This document shows positions 24,417 to 32,731 of a stretch of 64,000 nucleotides of DNA, piece by piece. The notes beneath the pieces are model-generated. The model was given only the letters and a program-made list of their open reading frames with translations, was not told where the DNA came from and ran no database searches. Numbering within the stretch: position 1 is the first letter of the stretch; each line of letters opens with the position of its first letter. The translations under genes and the position numbers were made by a program. The stretch spans positions 186,001 to 250,000 of the forward strand of contig CALUQR010000002.1 of assembly GCA_944322965.1 (NCBI GenBank), read 5' to 3'. This DNA is from Vulcanimicrobiota bacterium (lineage in GTDB: Bacteria > Vulcanimicrobiota > Xenobia > Xenobiales > Xenobiaceae).

Positions 24417-27293
24417 ATGAAGATTACCTTTCTTTTGAATGGAGTACAGCGACAGGAGGAGGTAGAGCCTAGAGAGCGGGCCGACGCCTTCTTGCGCCGA
24501 CTGGGGGTCCTCTCCATCCGCAATGGTTGTAATGGCGAGGGTACCTGCGGAGCTTGCGCCGTCCGTTTCGATGGGCGCTTAGTCAACTCTTGTATCCTCT
24601 TGGCGGCCCAGCTGGACGGTCATCAGGTCTGTACGGTCGAATTCTACTCTAAGCATCGCACCTTGAGCGCCATCCAGTCGGCCTTAGTCGATATTGGCGT
24701 CGTCCAGTGCGGTTACTGCAGCGCGGCTTTAATTTGCGCTATCGAAGAGCTCTTAGAGTCCCACCCCGATCCCAGCGACGAGGAGATTCGCGACGCCCTC
24801 TCCGGCATCTTCTGCCGCTGTACGGGCTACCAGCAGTTCTATAAGGCCATCAAATTGGCGGCCAAGCGCCGTTCCGATCCGCACTTCATCTGCGAGTTCG
24901 CCCCCGCTTTCGGGGAGGATACCCGCTTAGTGGGTAAACCCGCCCGCAAGATAGACGCCGGCAAGTTGGTGCGCGGTCAGAAGGCTTACGTGGAAGATAT
25001 GGTGGAGCCCGGCGCCTGCGTCTTATACATGTTGCGCTCTCCCCACGCCCACGCCTACATTAAGAGTATCGATACGGCGGCCGCTTTAGAGGTACCGGGC
25101 GTAGTCTATATCCTCACCTGTGAGAATTCGCCCACTATCCACTATAACCAGGCCGGTCAGGGCTTCCCCGAGCCTTCCCCCTACGATCGCCAGCTCATCG
25201 GGCGCAAAGTGCGCCACGTGGGCGATCGGGTGGCGGCCATAGTAGCTGAGAATATGGATGCCGCCCAGGCGGCCGCGGCCAAGATTAAGGTAGAGTATGA
25301 AGTCTTACCCCACGTCTTGACCGTCGACGAGGCCAAAGCGCCCGGCGCTCCCATCGTCCATAAGGCGAAGGTGAGCTACGTAGTAGGGGCTCCCGACAAT
25401 TTGGAAGAGTACAACCAGAAGGCCGATCCCCGCGACGGCGAGGTTATCTACCAATTCCCCATCCATGGCGATCCCCACCGCAACTTGGCGGCCAGCGTCC
25501 ACTCCGGGATTGGCGATATCGAGAAGGGCTTTGCCGAGGCCGACGCCATCGTCGACGAGTGGTACGATTGCTGCCAGATCCAGTGTACCCCCGTGGAGCC
25601 CCACGTAGTCTATACGCGTATGGATGGCGACCGTCTGGTAATCCACGCCTCCACCCAAGTGCCCTGGCACTTGCGGCGCATCGTGGCCAGTATCGTCCAG
25701 ACTAAGCAGAATAATATCCGCGTTATTAAAGAGCGCGTAGGCGGCGGCTTTGGCGCTAAGCAGGATATTGTCTTAGAGGAGTTGTGCGCCTACTTAACTT
25801 GGGTCACGGGCCGCTCTATCTTCCAGCGCTTCACTCGCGAAGAGGAGTTTATCGCCTCCCGCACCCGCCACTTAGCTAAGGTGCGCTGCAAAGTGGGAGC
25901 TAAGAAGGATGGGACTGTCACCGCCATCTATATGGACGTGCAGGCCAATACCGGACCTTACGGGGCCCACTGCTTGACGGTGCCTATGAACGCCTGCTCT
26001 AAGTCTTTGCCCTTAATCGACTGTCCCAATATGGCCTTTAACGTGGAGACTTGGTACTCCAATATCGCTCCTACGGGCGCTTACCAGGGTTATGGGGCTC
26101 CCAAAGGCTCTTTCGCTTTGCAATTGGCTATCGCCGAAGTGAGCCATAAGTTGGGCTTAGACCATATGGAGGTCATTGAGAAGAATCGGGTGCGCGAGGG
26201 GACGCGCTTAGAGATCCTCAAGAGCTTAGGCGAAGGGCGCGAAGGTCAGGCGGAGACGATTATGTCCTGCGGTTTGGGGCCGGCCCTCTCGCGCGGTCGG
26301 GAGCTTATCGAGTGGGGCAAGCGCGAAGAGAGTAACGATCCCGACATTAAGATCGGTAAGGGCTTCGCCATCGTGCAGCAAGGTTCGGGTCTGCCCGGCT
26401 TAGACTCCGCCAACGCCGAGGTGCGCTTACTCTCCGACGGGACCTTTATGGTCCTCTCCGGCGGTACCGATCTGGGGACGGGCTTAGATACGGTCAGCTG
26501 TAAGTTTGTGGCCGAGATCTTGAAGGTCGACTTAGAGGAGGTCAGTATCCTCTCGGGCGATACCGACGCCAGCCCCTTCGATGTGGGAGCCTACGCCTCT
26601 AGCGGTACCTTCTTCTCGGGCGGCGCGGCTCGCAACGCGGCCCGCAATATGGCTAAGCGCATCTTGGAGGTCGCCTCCCAGCGTCTGGGCGAGCCGGTGG
26701 AAGATCTGGAAATTGTATATCACGGTACGGTGCAGGGTAAGAAGGGAAAGATCACCTTCGCCGAAATTGCCCACTTTGCGGAGCAGGGCGACGGTTGCGG
26801 CCAGTTGATGGCCTACGGCCACTTTATCGTCGATAAAGCCTCCTTCCCTTACGGGGCTCACTTCGCCCAGGTGGCGGTCAACGAGCGCACGGGCGAGGTC
26901 AAGTTGCAAAAGTACTTCTGCTTAGAAGACTGCGGCACGCCCATCAATCCGGAGTTGGCTTTAGGTCAGATGTACGGCGGCGTCTTGAAGACTATCGGCC
27001 ATTCGCTCTACGAGCAGATGATCTACGATGAGCAAGGTCGCTGCTTAAATCCCAACTTCACGGACTACAAAGTGCCCATGATCCTCGATCTGCCCGAAGT
27101 CTTCCAGGCGGAGTTGATCCCCACCGACGATCCCTTGGGTCCCTTCGGCGCCAAATCGATCTCTGAGATCACCTGTAACGGGGCTGCGCCCTGTATCGCC
27201 GAGGCTATTCACGATGCGGTAGGCGTTTGGATGCGCGATTGGCCCTTCACCCCAGAGCGGATCTTGCGGGCCTTAGGAAGGATCAGAGAATAA
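24417..27293 (+). CDS. Fused 2Fe-2S / molybdopterin-binding hydroxylase (XdhD-like)
   Basis: Residues 1-160 hold two 2Fe-2S clusters: Cys38, 44, 47 and 59 (plant-ferredoxin type) and Cys98, 101, 133 and 135 (C-x2-C, C-x-C). The rest is the molybdopterin-binding part, with G-G-G-F-G-A-K near 440 and a C-terminal G-A-K-S-I-S-E segment in the position of the catalytic glutamate. Xanthine dehydrogenase-type enzymes hydroxylate purines or other N-heterocycles. The length (958) matches E. coli XdhD (956). The enzyme lacks its own FAD domain and uses the upstream gene product. Selenium dependence is possible in this subfamily but cannot be seen. A GrpB-like gene follows after 1 base. Confidence 0.9.
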   Translation: MKITFLLNGVQRQEEVEPRERADAFLRRLGVLSIRNGCNGEGTCGACAVRFDGRLVNSCILLAAQLDGHQVCTVEFYSKHRTLSAIQSALVDIGVVQCGYCSAALICAIEELLESHPDPSDEEIRDALSGIFCRCTGYQQFYKAIKLAAKRRSDPHFICEFAPAFGEDTRLVGKPARKIDAGKLVRGQKAYVEDMVEPGACVLYMLRSPHAHAYIKSIDTAAALEVPGVVYILTCENSPTIHYNQAGQGFPEPSPYDRQLIGRKVRHVGDRVAAIVAENMDAAQAAAAKIKVEYEVLPHVLTVDEAKAPGAPIVHKAKVSYVVGAPDNLEEYNQKADPRDGEVIYQFPIHGDPHRNLAASVHSGIGDIEKGFAEADAIVDEWYDCCQIQCTPVEPHVVYTRMDGDRLVIHASTQVPWHLRRIVASIVQTKQNNIRVIKERVGGGFGAKQDIVLEELCAYLTWVTGRSIFQRFTREEEFIASRTRHLAKVRCKVGAKKDGTVTAIYMDVQANTGPYGAHCLTVPMNACSKSLPLIDCPNMAFNVETWYSNIAPTGAYQGYGAPKGSFALQLAIAEVSHKLGLDHMEVIEKNRVREGTRLEILKSLGEGREGQAETIMSCGLGPALSRGRELIEWGKREESNDPDIKIGKGFAIVQQGSGLPGLDSANAEVRLLSDGTFMVLSGGTDLGTGLDTVSCKFVAEILKVDLEEVSILSGDTDASPFDVGAYASSGTFFSGGAARNAARNMAKRILEVASQRLGEPVEDLEIVYHGTVQGKKGKITFAEIAHFAEQGDGCGQLMAYGHFIVDKASFPYGAHFAQVAVNERTGEVKLQKYFCLEDCGTPINPELALGQMYGGVLKTIGHSLYEQMIYDEQGRCLNPNFTDYKVPMILDLPEVFQAELIPTDDPLGPFGAKSISEITCNGAAPCIAEAIHDAVGVWMRDWPFTPERILRALGRIRE

Positions 27294-27294
27294 G

Positions 27295-27816
27295 ATGGAA
27301 TACCAGGTGGTAGTTTGCGCTTACGATGAATCTTGGCCCCAGGAGTTCGCCCAGGAGGCTCAGCGACTGCGCGAGGTTTTAGGAGAGAACTGCTTAGAGA
27401 TTCATCATATCGGCAGCACCGCGGTACCCGGCTTAGCCGCTAAGCCTATTATCGACTTTATGCTCGTAGTGCGCGAGTTAGAGGAAGTAGACCGCCGCGC
27501 CTCCGCTCTGGAGGAGCTGGGCTATGAGTATCTGGGCGAATTTGGGATTCCCGGGCGGCGCTACCTGCGCAAAGGCGGCTTCCGCCACACCCACCACCTG
27601 CACATCTTCTCTACCTTCAATAAGGCGGCTATCGAGCGCCATTTGGCGGTGCGCGATTACCTGCGGGCCAACTTAGAGGCCGCCTTAGAGTACGCCCAGC
27701 TCAAGTTGGAGGCGGCTAAGATCTATCACGACTACCAAAGTTACAGCCAAGCTAAGGATGAGTACGTGCGCGCCCTAGAGCGGCGGGCCCTGGAATGGCG
27801 GGCCCAGCGCCCCTAA
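27295..27816 (+). CDS. GrpB/UPF0157-family nucleotidyltransferase-fold protein
   Basis: The signature H-H-I-G-S-T-A-V-P-G-L-A-A-K-P-I-I-D-F at residues 40-60 defines the GrpB (UPF0157) family, whose fold is that of a minimal nucleotidyltransferase. The reaction is unsettled; members are often annotated as GrpB or as coenzyme-A-kinase fusions. R-x-F-R-H-T-H-H-L-H-I-F follows near 100. The ATG is 1 base after the XdhD stop, so it is almost certainly co-translated, though the functional relation is unclear. The C terminus overlaps upstream possible starts of the cysteine desulfurase gene. Confidence 0.9.
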   Translation: MEYQVVVCAYDESWPQEFAQEAQRLREVLGENCLEIHHIGSTAVPGLAAKPIIDFMLVVRELEEVDRRASALEELGYEYLGEFGIPGRRYLRKGGFRHTHHLHIFSTFNKAAIERHLAVRDYLRANLEAALEYAQLKLEAAKIYHDYQSYSQAKDEYVRALERRALEWRAQRP

Positions 27817-27857
27817 AAGAGGGTCTGGGGAGCGGGTGTATAAAGTGGGGAGCGCTT

Positions 27858-29048
27858 ATGATCTATCTCGATAATGCGGCCACTACTCCGGTCCGTCCGG
27901 AAGTAATAGAGGCCATGCTCCCTTACTTCAATCAATTTTATGGCAATCCGTCCAACCTCTACTCGTTAGCGCTCCGCTCCCGGCGGGCTCTCGATGAGGC
28001 TCGGGCTACGGTAGCTAAGGCTATCGGCGCCCGGGGACCGGAGGAGATAGTCTTCACCGGCTGCGGTACGGAAGCCGATAATTTGGCCGTCTTAGGCTTA
28101 GCTAGGGCCCGTCAAAATTTAGGGCGCCACATCATTACCTCCACTATCGAACATCACGCCGTCCTCTACGCCTGCGAGGAGCTGCGGCGGGAGGGCTTCC
28201 AGGTCACTAAGTTAGCCGTCGACCGCTACGGTCTAGTCGACCCCCAAGAGTTGGCCGCCGCCCTGCGCCCCGATACGATCTTAGTCTCCATTATGGCGGC
28301 TAATAACGAGGTGGGCACTATCCAGCCCCTGCGCCAGCTGGCCCAGGTAGTGGCGGGCCATCAAGCTTACTTCCATACCGACGCCGTCCAAGCTACGGGG
28401 GCTATCCCCTTAAAGGTGGAGGAGTGGGGGATAGACGCCCTCAGCCTCTCCGCCCATAAGTTTTATGGACCTAAGGGGGTGGGGGCCTTATATTTGCGCC
28501 AAGGGGTCAAGCCCTGGAGCGTCAATTATGGGGGCGGCCAAGAGCGCGGCCTGCGCAGCGGCACGGAGAATGTGCCCGGAATCGTCGGTTTAGCTAAGGC
28601 CTTAGAGTTAGCTACCCAAGGCTTAGAGGAGCGCTTAGAACCGTGGCGAGCCAAGCGCGACTTCTTAAAGGAGAAGCTCCTAGCCGCCTTGCCGGAAGCC
28701 CAGTTGACGGGCCACCCCCAAGAGCGCCTGCCCGGCTCGGTCAGTCTAGTTATCCCCCGCCTTGAGGGAGAGTCGCTCTTAATACTCTTAGATCGCCAGG
28801 GGATCTGCGCTTCAGGCGGAGCGGCTTGTTCGGCGGGCCATGGGGGGATCTCCCACGTCTTGGCGGCTATGGGGGTGGGTCCTGAGTTGGGGCGCGGCAG
28901 TCTGCGCTTGACTTTAGCTCCCGACATAGAGTATGAGCTTTTAGAGGAGGCCGCGGAGAAGATCGCCGCCGCGGTCCAGAAATTGTGGAAGGTGAACGCC
29001 ATCTCGGCGCGTTCCCATCGCTCCGGGCGCCGTCGAGGGGAGAGGTAG
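27858..29048 (+). CDS. Cysteine desulfurase (NifS/IscS family)
   Basis: Cysteine desulfurases take sulfur from cysteine as a persulfide for Fe-S clusters, thiolated tRNA or molybdopterin. The sequence starts I-Y-L-D-N-A-A-T-T-P, has E-H-H-A-V-L, S-A-H-K-F-Y-G-P-K-G-V-G with the PLP lysine near residue 200, and G-G-A-A-C-S-A-G-H with the catalytic cysteine near 324. The longer frame from 27795 overlaps grpB and lacks a family start; ATG 27858 is preceded by GTGGGG and gives the canonical N terminus. Being downstream of an XdhD-type enzyme, it could supply the sulfido ligand of the molybdenum cofactor or Fe-S clusters. A Cys-rich small gene follows. Confidence 0.93.
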   Translation: MIYLDNAATTPVRPEVIEAMLPYFNQFYGNPSNLYSLALRSRRALDEARATVAKAIGARGPEEIVFTGCGTEADNLAVLGLARARQNLGRHIITSTIEHHAVLYACEELRREGFQVTKLAVDRYGLVDPQELAAALRPDTILVSIMAANNEVGTIQPLRQLAQVVAGHQAYFHTDAVQATGAIPLKVEEWGIDALSLSAHKFYGPKGVGALYLRQGVKPWSVNYGGGQERGLRSGTENVPGIVGLAKALELATQGLEERLEPWRAKRDFLKEKLLAALPEAQLTGHPQERLPGSVSLVIPRLEGESLLILLDRQGICASGGAACSAGHGGISHVLAAMGVGPELGRGSLRLTLAPDIEYELLEEAAEKIAAAVQKLWKVNAISARSHRSGRRRGER

Positions 29049-29073
29049 GTTAGAGCGGAGAGGGGTTGAGAGA

Positions 29074-29457
29074 TTGTCCAGTTTTTGCTCTTCGTCGCGT
29101 CGACGTCAGAGAGAGGAAGGGCGCCTCTGTTACCGGCGCGCCTTAGAACCGGCTACGCGCTACTGTTATATCACTAAGCGCCAAGTTACGGTCTGTATCG
29201 ACTATCCCGAATATATAGACTCTAGACGTAAGGGCCCTCAGGGGGATATTTATTGCGAACATATCGTAGAGTGCTACCGGCGCCAAGTGCGCTGCTGCTA
29301 TAGCGGTATCTCGCCCCTTTTCCCCAATCCCTTCGTACCCCCCGACTCGGAGGAGCCCCAACCCCTGGAGGGAGAGGAGTTGGGCCCAGAGGCGCCGCCG
29401 GAGAATTTCTCTTTAAAAACGGGAAAAAATTTAACAAAAGCGAAAGATGGCCTCTAA
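29074..29457 (+). CDS. Small cysteine-rich protein of unknown function
   Basis: The 127-residue product has cysteines at C-S-S-S, L-C-Y-R-R, R-Y-C-Y, V-C-I-D-Y, I-Y-C-E-H-I-V-E-C-Y and R-C-C-Y in its first 75 residues, with a Y-R/R-Y rhythm. The rest is a Pro/Glu-rich hydrophilic tail. The pattern could bind zinc or an Fe-S cluster, which would suit its place 25 bases after a cysteine desulfurase. The start is TTG 29074; the ribosome site is poor, so the start is uncertain. No family is recognised. Confidence 0.5.
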   Translation: MSSFCSSSRRRQREEGRLCYRRALEPATRYCYITKRQVTVCIDYPEYIDSRRKGPQGDIYCEHIVECYRRQVRCCYSGISPLFPNPFVPPDSEEPQPLEGEELGPEAPPENFSLKTGKNLTKAKDGL

Positions 29458-29484
29458 GGTAAGCTGGCTATAGAAGGAGTAGAT

Positions 29485-30789
29485 ATGGACTGGCAATTAT
29501 TCTTAGCTACGGCGGCCGCAGAGGCTACGGAGGCCGCCGCCCAGGCGACTACGACGGCCCCCGCGGCGACTTCCGGAGCCTTGGGGGAGCTCAATATGAT
29601 GCAGATCGCCATCGGCGTCTTTATCGGTGTCGTCTTATACGCCGTAGGACAGGCGATTATGACCTTGGCCATCAACCATATGTCTCCCCCCGCTACTTCT
29701 TCGGGCGCCGACGATCTCAATAGCGGCATCAATTTCGGGCGCTGGAGCGCTCTGCCGGGCATGATGAACCGCCTCACCAAAGTTACGGAGCCCAACGAGG
29801 TCTTCCGGGTGATTATGGAGATCACCCAGGAACAGATGAATTGCGAATACTCCGCCCTGCTCATCTTGCGCGAAGGTAGTTACCGCTTTGAGGCGGGTGC
29901 CGGTTTATGCGAAGAGAGTCGCCAAGCCTTCAAGTTGGACGCTAAGAGCGGTTTAGTCGACTTTATGCGCGATAAGTCTCAATCGGTAGCCTTGACGCGC
30001 AGCGACCGCCAGTTACAAGAGTTTAAGTTCCTGCGCGAGCCTATTAGCGACGTGATCCTCACCCCCTTGCGCACCGGCAGTAACATCTTCGCCTTGCTCT
30101 TTGTAGCCAATAAGGCTAAGGGGCAGTACGATAAGCACGATTTAGATATGATGGCCTTCTTGGCCATGCCCTTCGCCCTGGCCCTCTACCAAGCTATTAA
30201 CTATAAGCGCTCCCAAGGGGGCGTAGTGCGGGCCATCGTGGAGATTATTCGCGGTTACGAGCGCAACCGGCCCTACTGCGACGGCCACTCCGACCGCGTA
30301 GTGAAACTGGCCGAAGCGATGGGTAGAGAGCTGCGCATGAACTCCAGCGAGTTGGAGAGTTTGCGCATGGCCGCCTGGTTGCACGATCTGGGCAAGATCT
30401 CTATCCCCTTGGAACTCCACTTCTGCGAGACTCTGCCCGAAGGGCCCGAGCGGGAATTGGTGGCCAATCAAGACCGCACCGCCGTGGCTTGGCTCAAGCC
30501 CTTGGGCTTTGTGGAGAAGGCTCTGCCCCTCATCTTGCAACACCATGAGCGCTACGATGGTTCCGGCTTCCCCAACGGAATGCGCGGTCCGGCTATCTCT
30601 ATGGGAGCTATGGTCATCGCCGTAGCCGAGACCTTCGACCTCTTGACCCACGATCAGCCCGATCGCCCCGGTCGTCCCCCGGCGGAGGTTAAGGCTTACA
30701 TCGAGTCGCTCTCCAATACTAAATTTGATCCCCAAGTTATCCGCGCCTTTATGGCGGTGATGGCTTCCCCTCCCAGTCTAGAAAAATAA
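29485..30789 (+). CDS. Membrane-anchored GAF-HD-GYP protein (probable cyclic-di-GMP phosphodiesterase)
   Basis: HD-GYP proteins hydrolyse cyclic di-GMP. A membrane helix covers about residues 39-63, a GAF sensory domain about 95-235, and the HD-GYP domain from about 250. The metal and catalytic motifs are H-S-D-R-V near 267, H-D-L-G-K near 298, and H-H-E-R-Y-D-G-S-G-F-P near 353. The classical GYP triplet appears as G-S-G-F-P, a common conservative variant. AAGGAG precedes ATG 29485. A GGDEF diguanylate cyclase lies 2 kb away on the opposite strand, so both arms of c-di-GMP turnover are here. Confidence 0.87.
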   Translation: MDWQLFLATAAAEATEAAAQATTTAPAATSGALGELNMMQIAIGVFIGVVLYAVGQAIMTLAINHMSPPATSSGADDLNSGINFGRWSALPGMMNRLTKVTEPNEVFRVIMEITQEQMNCEYSALLILREGSYRFEAGAGLCEESRQAFKLDAKSGLVDFMRDKSQSVALTRSDRQLQEFKFLREPISDVILTPLRTGSNIFALLFVANKAKGQYDKHDLDMMAFLAMPFALALYQAINYKRSQGGVVRAIVEIIRGYERNRPYCDGHSDRVVKLAEAMGRELRMNSSELESLRMAAWLHDLGKISIPLELHFCETLPEGPERELVANQDRTAVAWLKPLGFVEKALPLILQHHERYDGSGFPNGMRGPAISMGAMVIAVAETFDLLTHDQPDRPGRPPAEVKAYIESLSNTKFDPQVIRAFMAVMASPPSLEK

Positions 30790-30798
30790 GAGGTTCTC

Positions 30799-31395
30799 TT
30801 GTACACGGCCATTGAACGCTTAGTAGCTGAGATGGCCCTCAAGCTGGTGAGGGCGGAAGTCAAGCGCTGGACCAGCAGGGCCAGGCCTTTGGGCAAGATG
30901 GTGATGCCCGAGGGGTTTGAGCATATTAAGAGTCCCGCCCGGCCCGCCTACGCTTGGCCTAGGTTGGTGGGCGAGTATTGCGGCTTGCCCCTGGCCTTAG
31001 AATTTATTCCCCAGGGGATGGGGGGCAAGTGCCGCTTGGTCTTAGAGCTTTTGCTCCCCATGCCCCTCGATTTGAGCCTCAGTCCCCCCGACTCCCTTTT
31101 AGGATTAGGCGGTCCCTGGTGGACGGAAGTGCGCGAGTTGGGCCTGTGGGGCGAGATGTGGCAGAGTAGTTCCAGCCAGCCCCAAGAGGCGGCCCAGTTT
31201 TTGGCCTCGCCGGGGGTAGGGGAGCTTATCGAAGAGATGCGCCCCTTCCAGCGCCTCTCCGCCCAGCCGCGCTACCTGCGCCTCACCTGGTCCGCCCTCC
31301 AGCCCCAAGATTTGGAATTGGCCCTCTGTGAGCGGCGCTTAGAGGCTTTAGTGCGCTTTGCCCGAGCGCTTAGGGGCGAGGCCTTTAGTGAATAA
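30799..31395 (+). CDS. Hypothetical protein
   Basis: I do not recognise this 198-residue protein. It is Leu/Pro/Gly/Trp-rich with no signal peptide or membrane span and no nucleotide-binding motif. A central segment of hydrophobic strands (C-R-L-V-L-E-L-L-L-P-M) is followed by a W-W-x-E-V-R-E-L-G-L-W stretch, and the C terminus is a charged helix. The start is TTG 30799 with AGAGG about 6 bases upstream. It begins 9 bases after the HD-GYP stop, and the following TPR gene starts within its last codons, so it looks like the middle of an operon. A role linked to the HD-GYP protein is conceivable but unsupported. Confidence 0.5.
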   Translation: MYTAIERLVAEMALKLVRAEVKRWTSRARPLGKMVMPEGFEHIKSPARPAYAWPRLVGEYCGLPLALEFIPQGMGGKCRLVLELLLPMPLDLSLSPPDSLLGLGGPWWTEVRELGLWGEMWQSSSSQPQEAAQFLASPGVGELIEEMRPFQRLSAQPRYLRLTWSALQPQDLELALCERRLEALVRFARALRGEAFSE

Positions 31396-32731
31396 GAAGT
31401 ACCTATTTTTAGCCCTGGCCGCCCTCCTGTGGGGGACGGGGGCTCCAGTTCTAGCCCAAGAGGGGAACTGGCTCGAGAGCGATCCCCAAGTGGTCCAAGA
31501 GCGCAGCCGCGATTGGGAGGTAGTCCAACTCTTCCGCTCCGGCCGGGCTCTACAACAGCGGGGCCAATTGGAGAGGGCCTTAAACCTCTATCTCCAAGCC
31601 CAAGAGCTAGACCCCCAGCGGATCGAGATCTTGCCCTATTTGGGCTTGGTCCAGTACCAATTGGGCCAGATCGAGGCGGCTCTAGCTACTTACGAACGCT
31701 ACTTAGAGTTTGAGCCCCAGGAGAGTCTAGTCCTCTTCAATAGAGGGGTGGCCCTAGCCGCCTTGGGGCGCTGGGAAGAGGCGGCCCAGAGCGTAGAGCC
31801 CCTGCAAGAGGCCCTCGGCCGAGAGTCTAATTACTGGGCTCTGCGCGGGGGGATCGCCGGTAGCTTAGGGGATTACCCAGAGTCGCTTTTAGCGTGGGAG
31901 CGAGCCCGCTCCCTAGACCCCCAGAATTTAGGGGCTATCTTAGGGGAGGCGGCCGCCCTCCAGAAGTTAGGGCGTTTAGAGGAGAGTCGTAAACTTTTAC
32001 GCTCTGGATTAGCGACCCACCCCGCCCAGCCCCAATTAGCTAATAATTTAGGGAGCGTCGAGGTCCAGCTGGGCCAATTAGAAGAGGCTAAGAGCGCCTT
32101 CCAGCGGGCCTCGGGCTTAGAAGTAGCCCAGATCAATTTGGCGACTCTCCAACTCCTAGGGGGGACCGAATTCGATCTAGTGAGTTTAGCCGCCTTAACC
32201 GACGCCTGGCCCCAGAATCCTAAGGCTCAGCTCCTCTACGGGGTAGGGCTCTATAAAGCGGGGCGCTATCGGGAGGCCTGTACCCAACTAGAAGAGGGAC
32301 TCGGCTCCTCCGCCGCTCCCTTAACCCCCGACTGGATCCTCTGGGCCCTCCAGTACCGGGCTCTGAGCTTAATGGCCCTCCAGGAGTGGGATTTAGCCTC
32401 TAAGGCTTGGCAAGAGATCTGCCTCACCCAACCTAACTCCCCCCAGCCGTGGCACAATTTGGCCCTCACCTACCTCCGCTTAGGCGCCTACCGTCGCGGG
32501 ATTAGCGCCGCCCAGCGGGGCTTAGAACTCTGGCAGGAGCTTAAACCTTCGCCTGCTGAAGAGAGGATAGGTAACGCCCTCCTCTTTAATTTAGGCTCCC
32601 TCTACCGGGCCGCAGGTCGGCGGGAAGAGGCCGCCGAGACTTATAAGCTCTGGTTAGAGCGCTATCCCCAAGATGGTAAAGCGCCACGGGTGCGCGCCTA
32701 CTTAAAAGGTTCTAAAGACTCGTCCCGCTAG
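31388..32731 (+). CDS. Secreted tetratricopeptide-repeat protein
   Basis: The GTG at 31388 overlaps the end of the upstream gene and gives N-K-K-Y-L-F-L-A-L-A-A-L-L, a signal peptide ending at A-L-A-Q. The mature 420 residues contain many TPR units, with the W/L-G/Y-A/P pattern at 34-residue spacing: L-N-L-Y-L-Q-A-Q-E-L-D-P, A-L-A-T-Y-E-R-Y-L-E-F-E-P, P-E-S-L-L-A-W-E-R-A-R-S-L-D-P and others. TPRs form protein-binding superhelices, often envelope assembly scaffolds. The gene ends 4 bases into the convergent GGDEF gene. The partner is unknown. Confidence 0.83.
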   Translation: MNKKYLFLALAALLWGTGAPVLAQEGNWLESDPQVVQERSRDWEVVQLFRSGRALQQRGQLERALNLYLQAQELDPQRIEILPYLGLVQYQLGQIEAALATYERYLEFEPQESLVLFNRGVALAALGRWEEAAQSVEPLQEALGRESNYWALRGGIAGSLGDYPESLLAWERARSLDPQNLGAILGEAAALQKLGRLEESRKLLRSGLATHPAQPQLANNLGSVEVQLGQLEEAKSAFQRASGLEVAQINLATLQLLGGTEFDLVSLAALTDAWPQNPKAQLLYGVGLYKAGRYREACTQLEEGLGSSAAPLTPDWILWALQYRALSLMALQEWDLASKAWQEICLTQPNSPQPWHNLALTYLRLGAYRRGISAAQRGLELWQELKPSPAEERIGNALLFNLGSLYRAAGRREEAAETYKLWLERYPQDGKAPRVRAYLKGSKDSSR

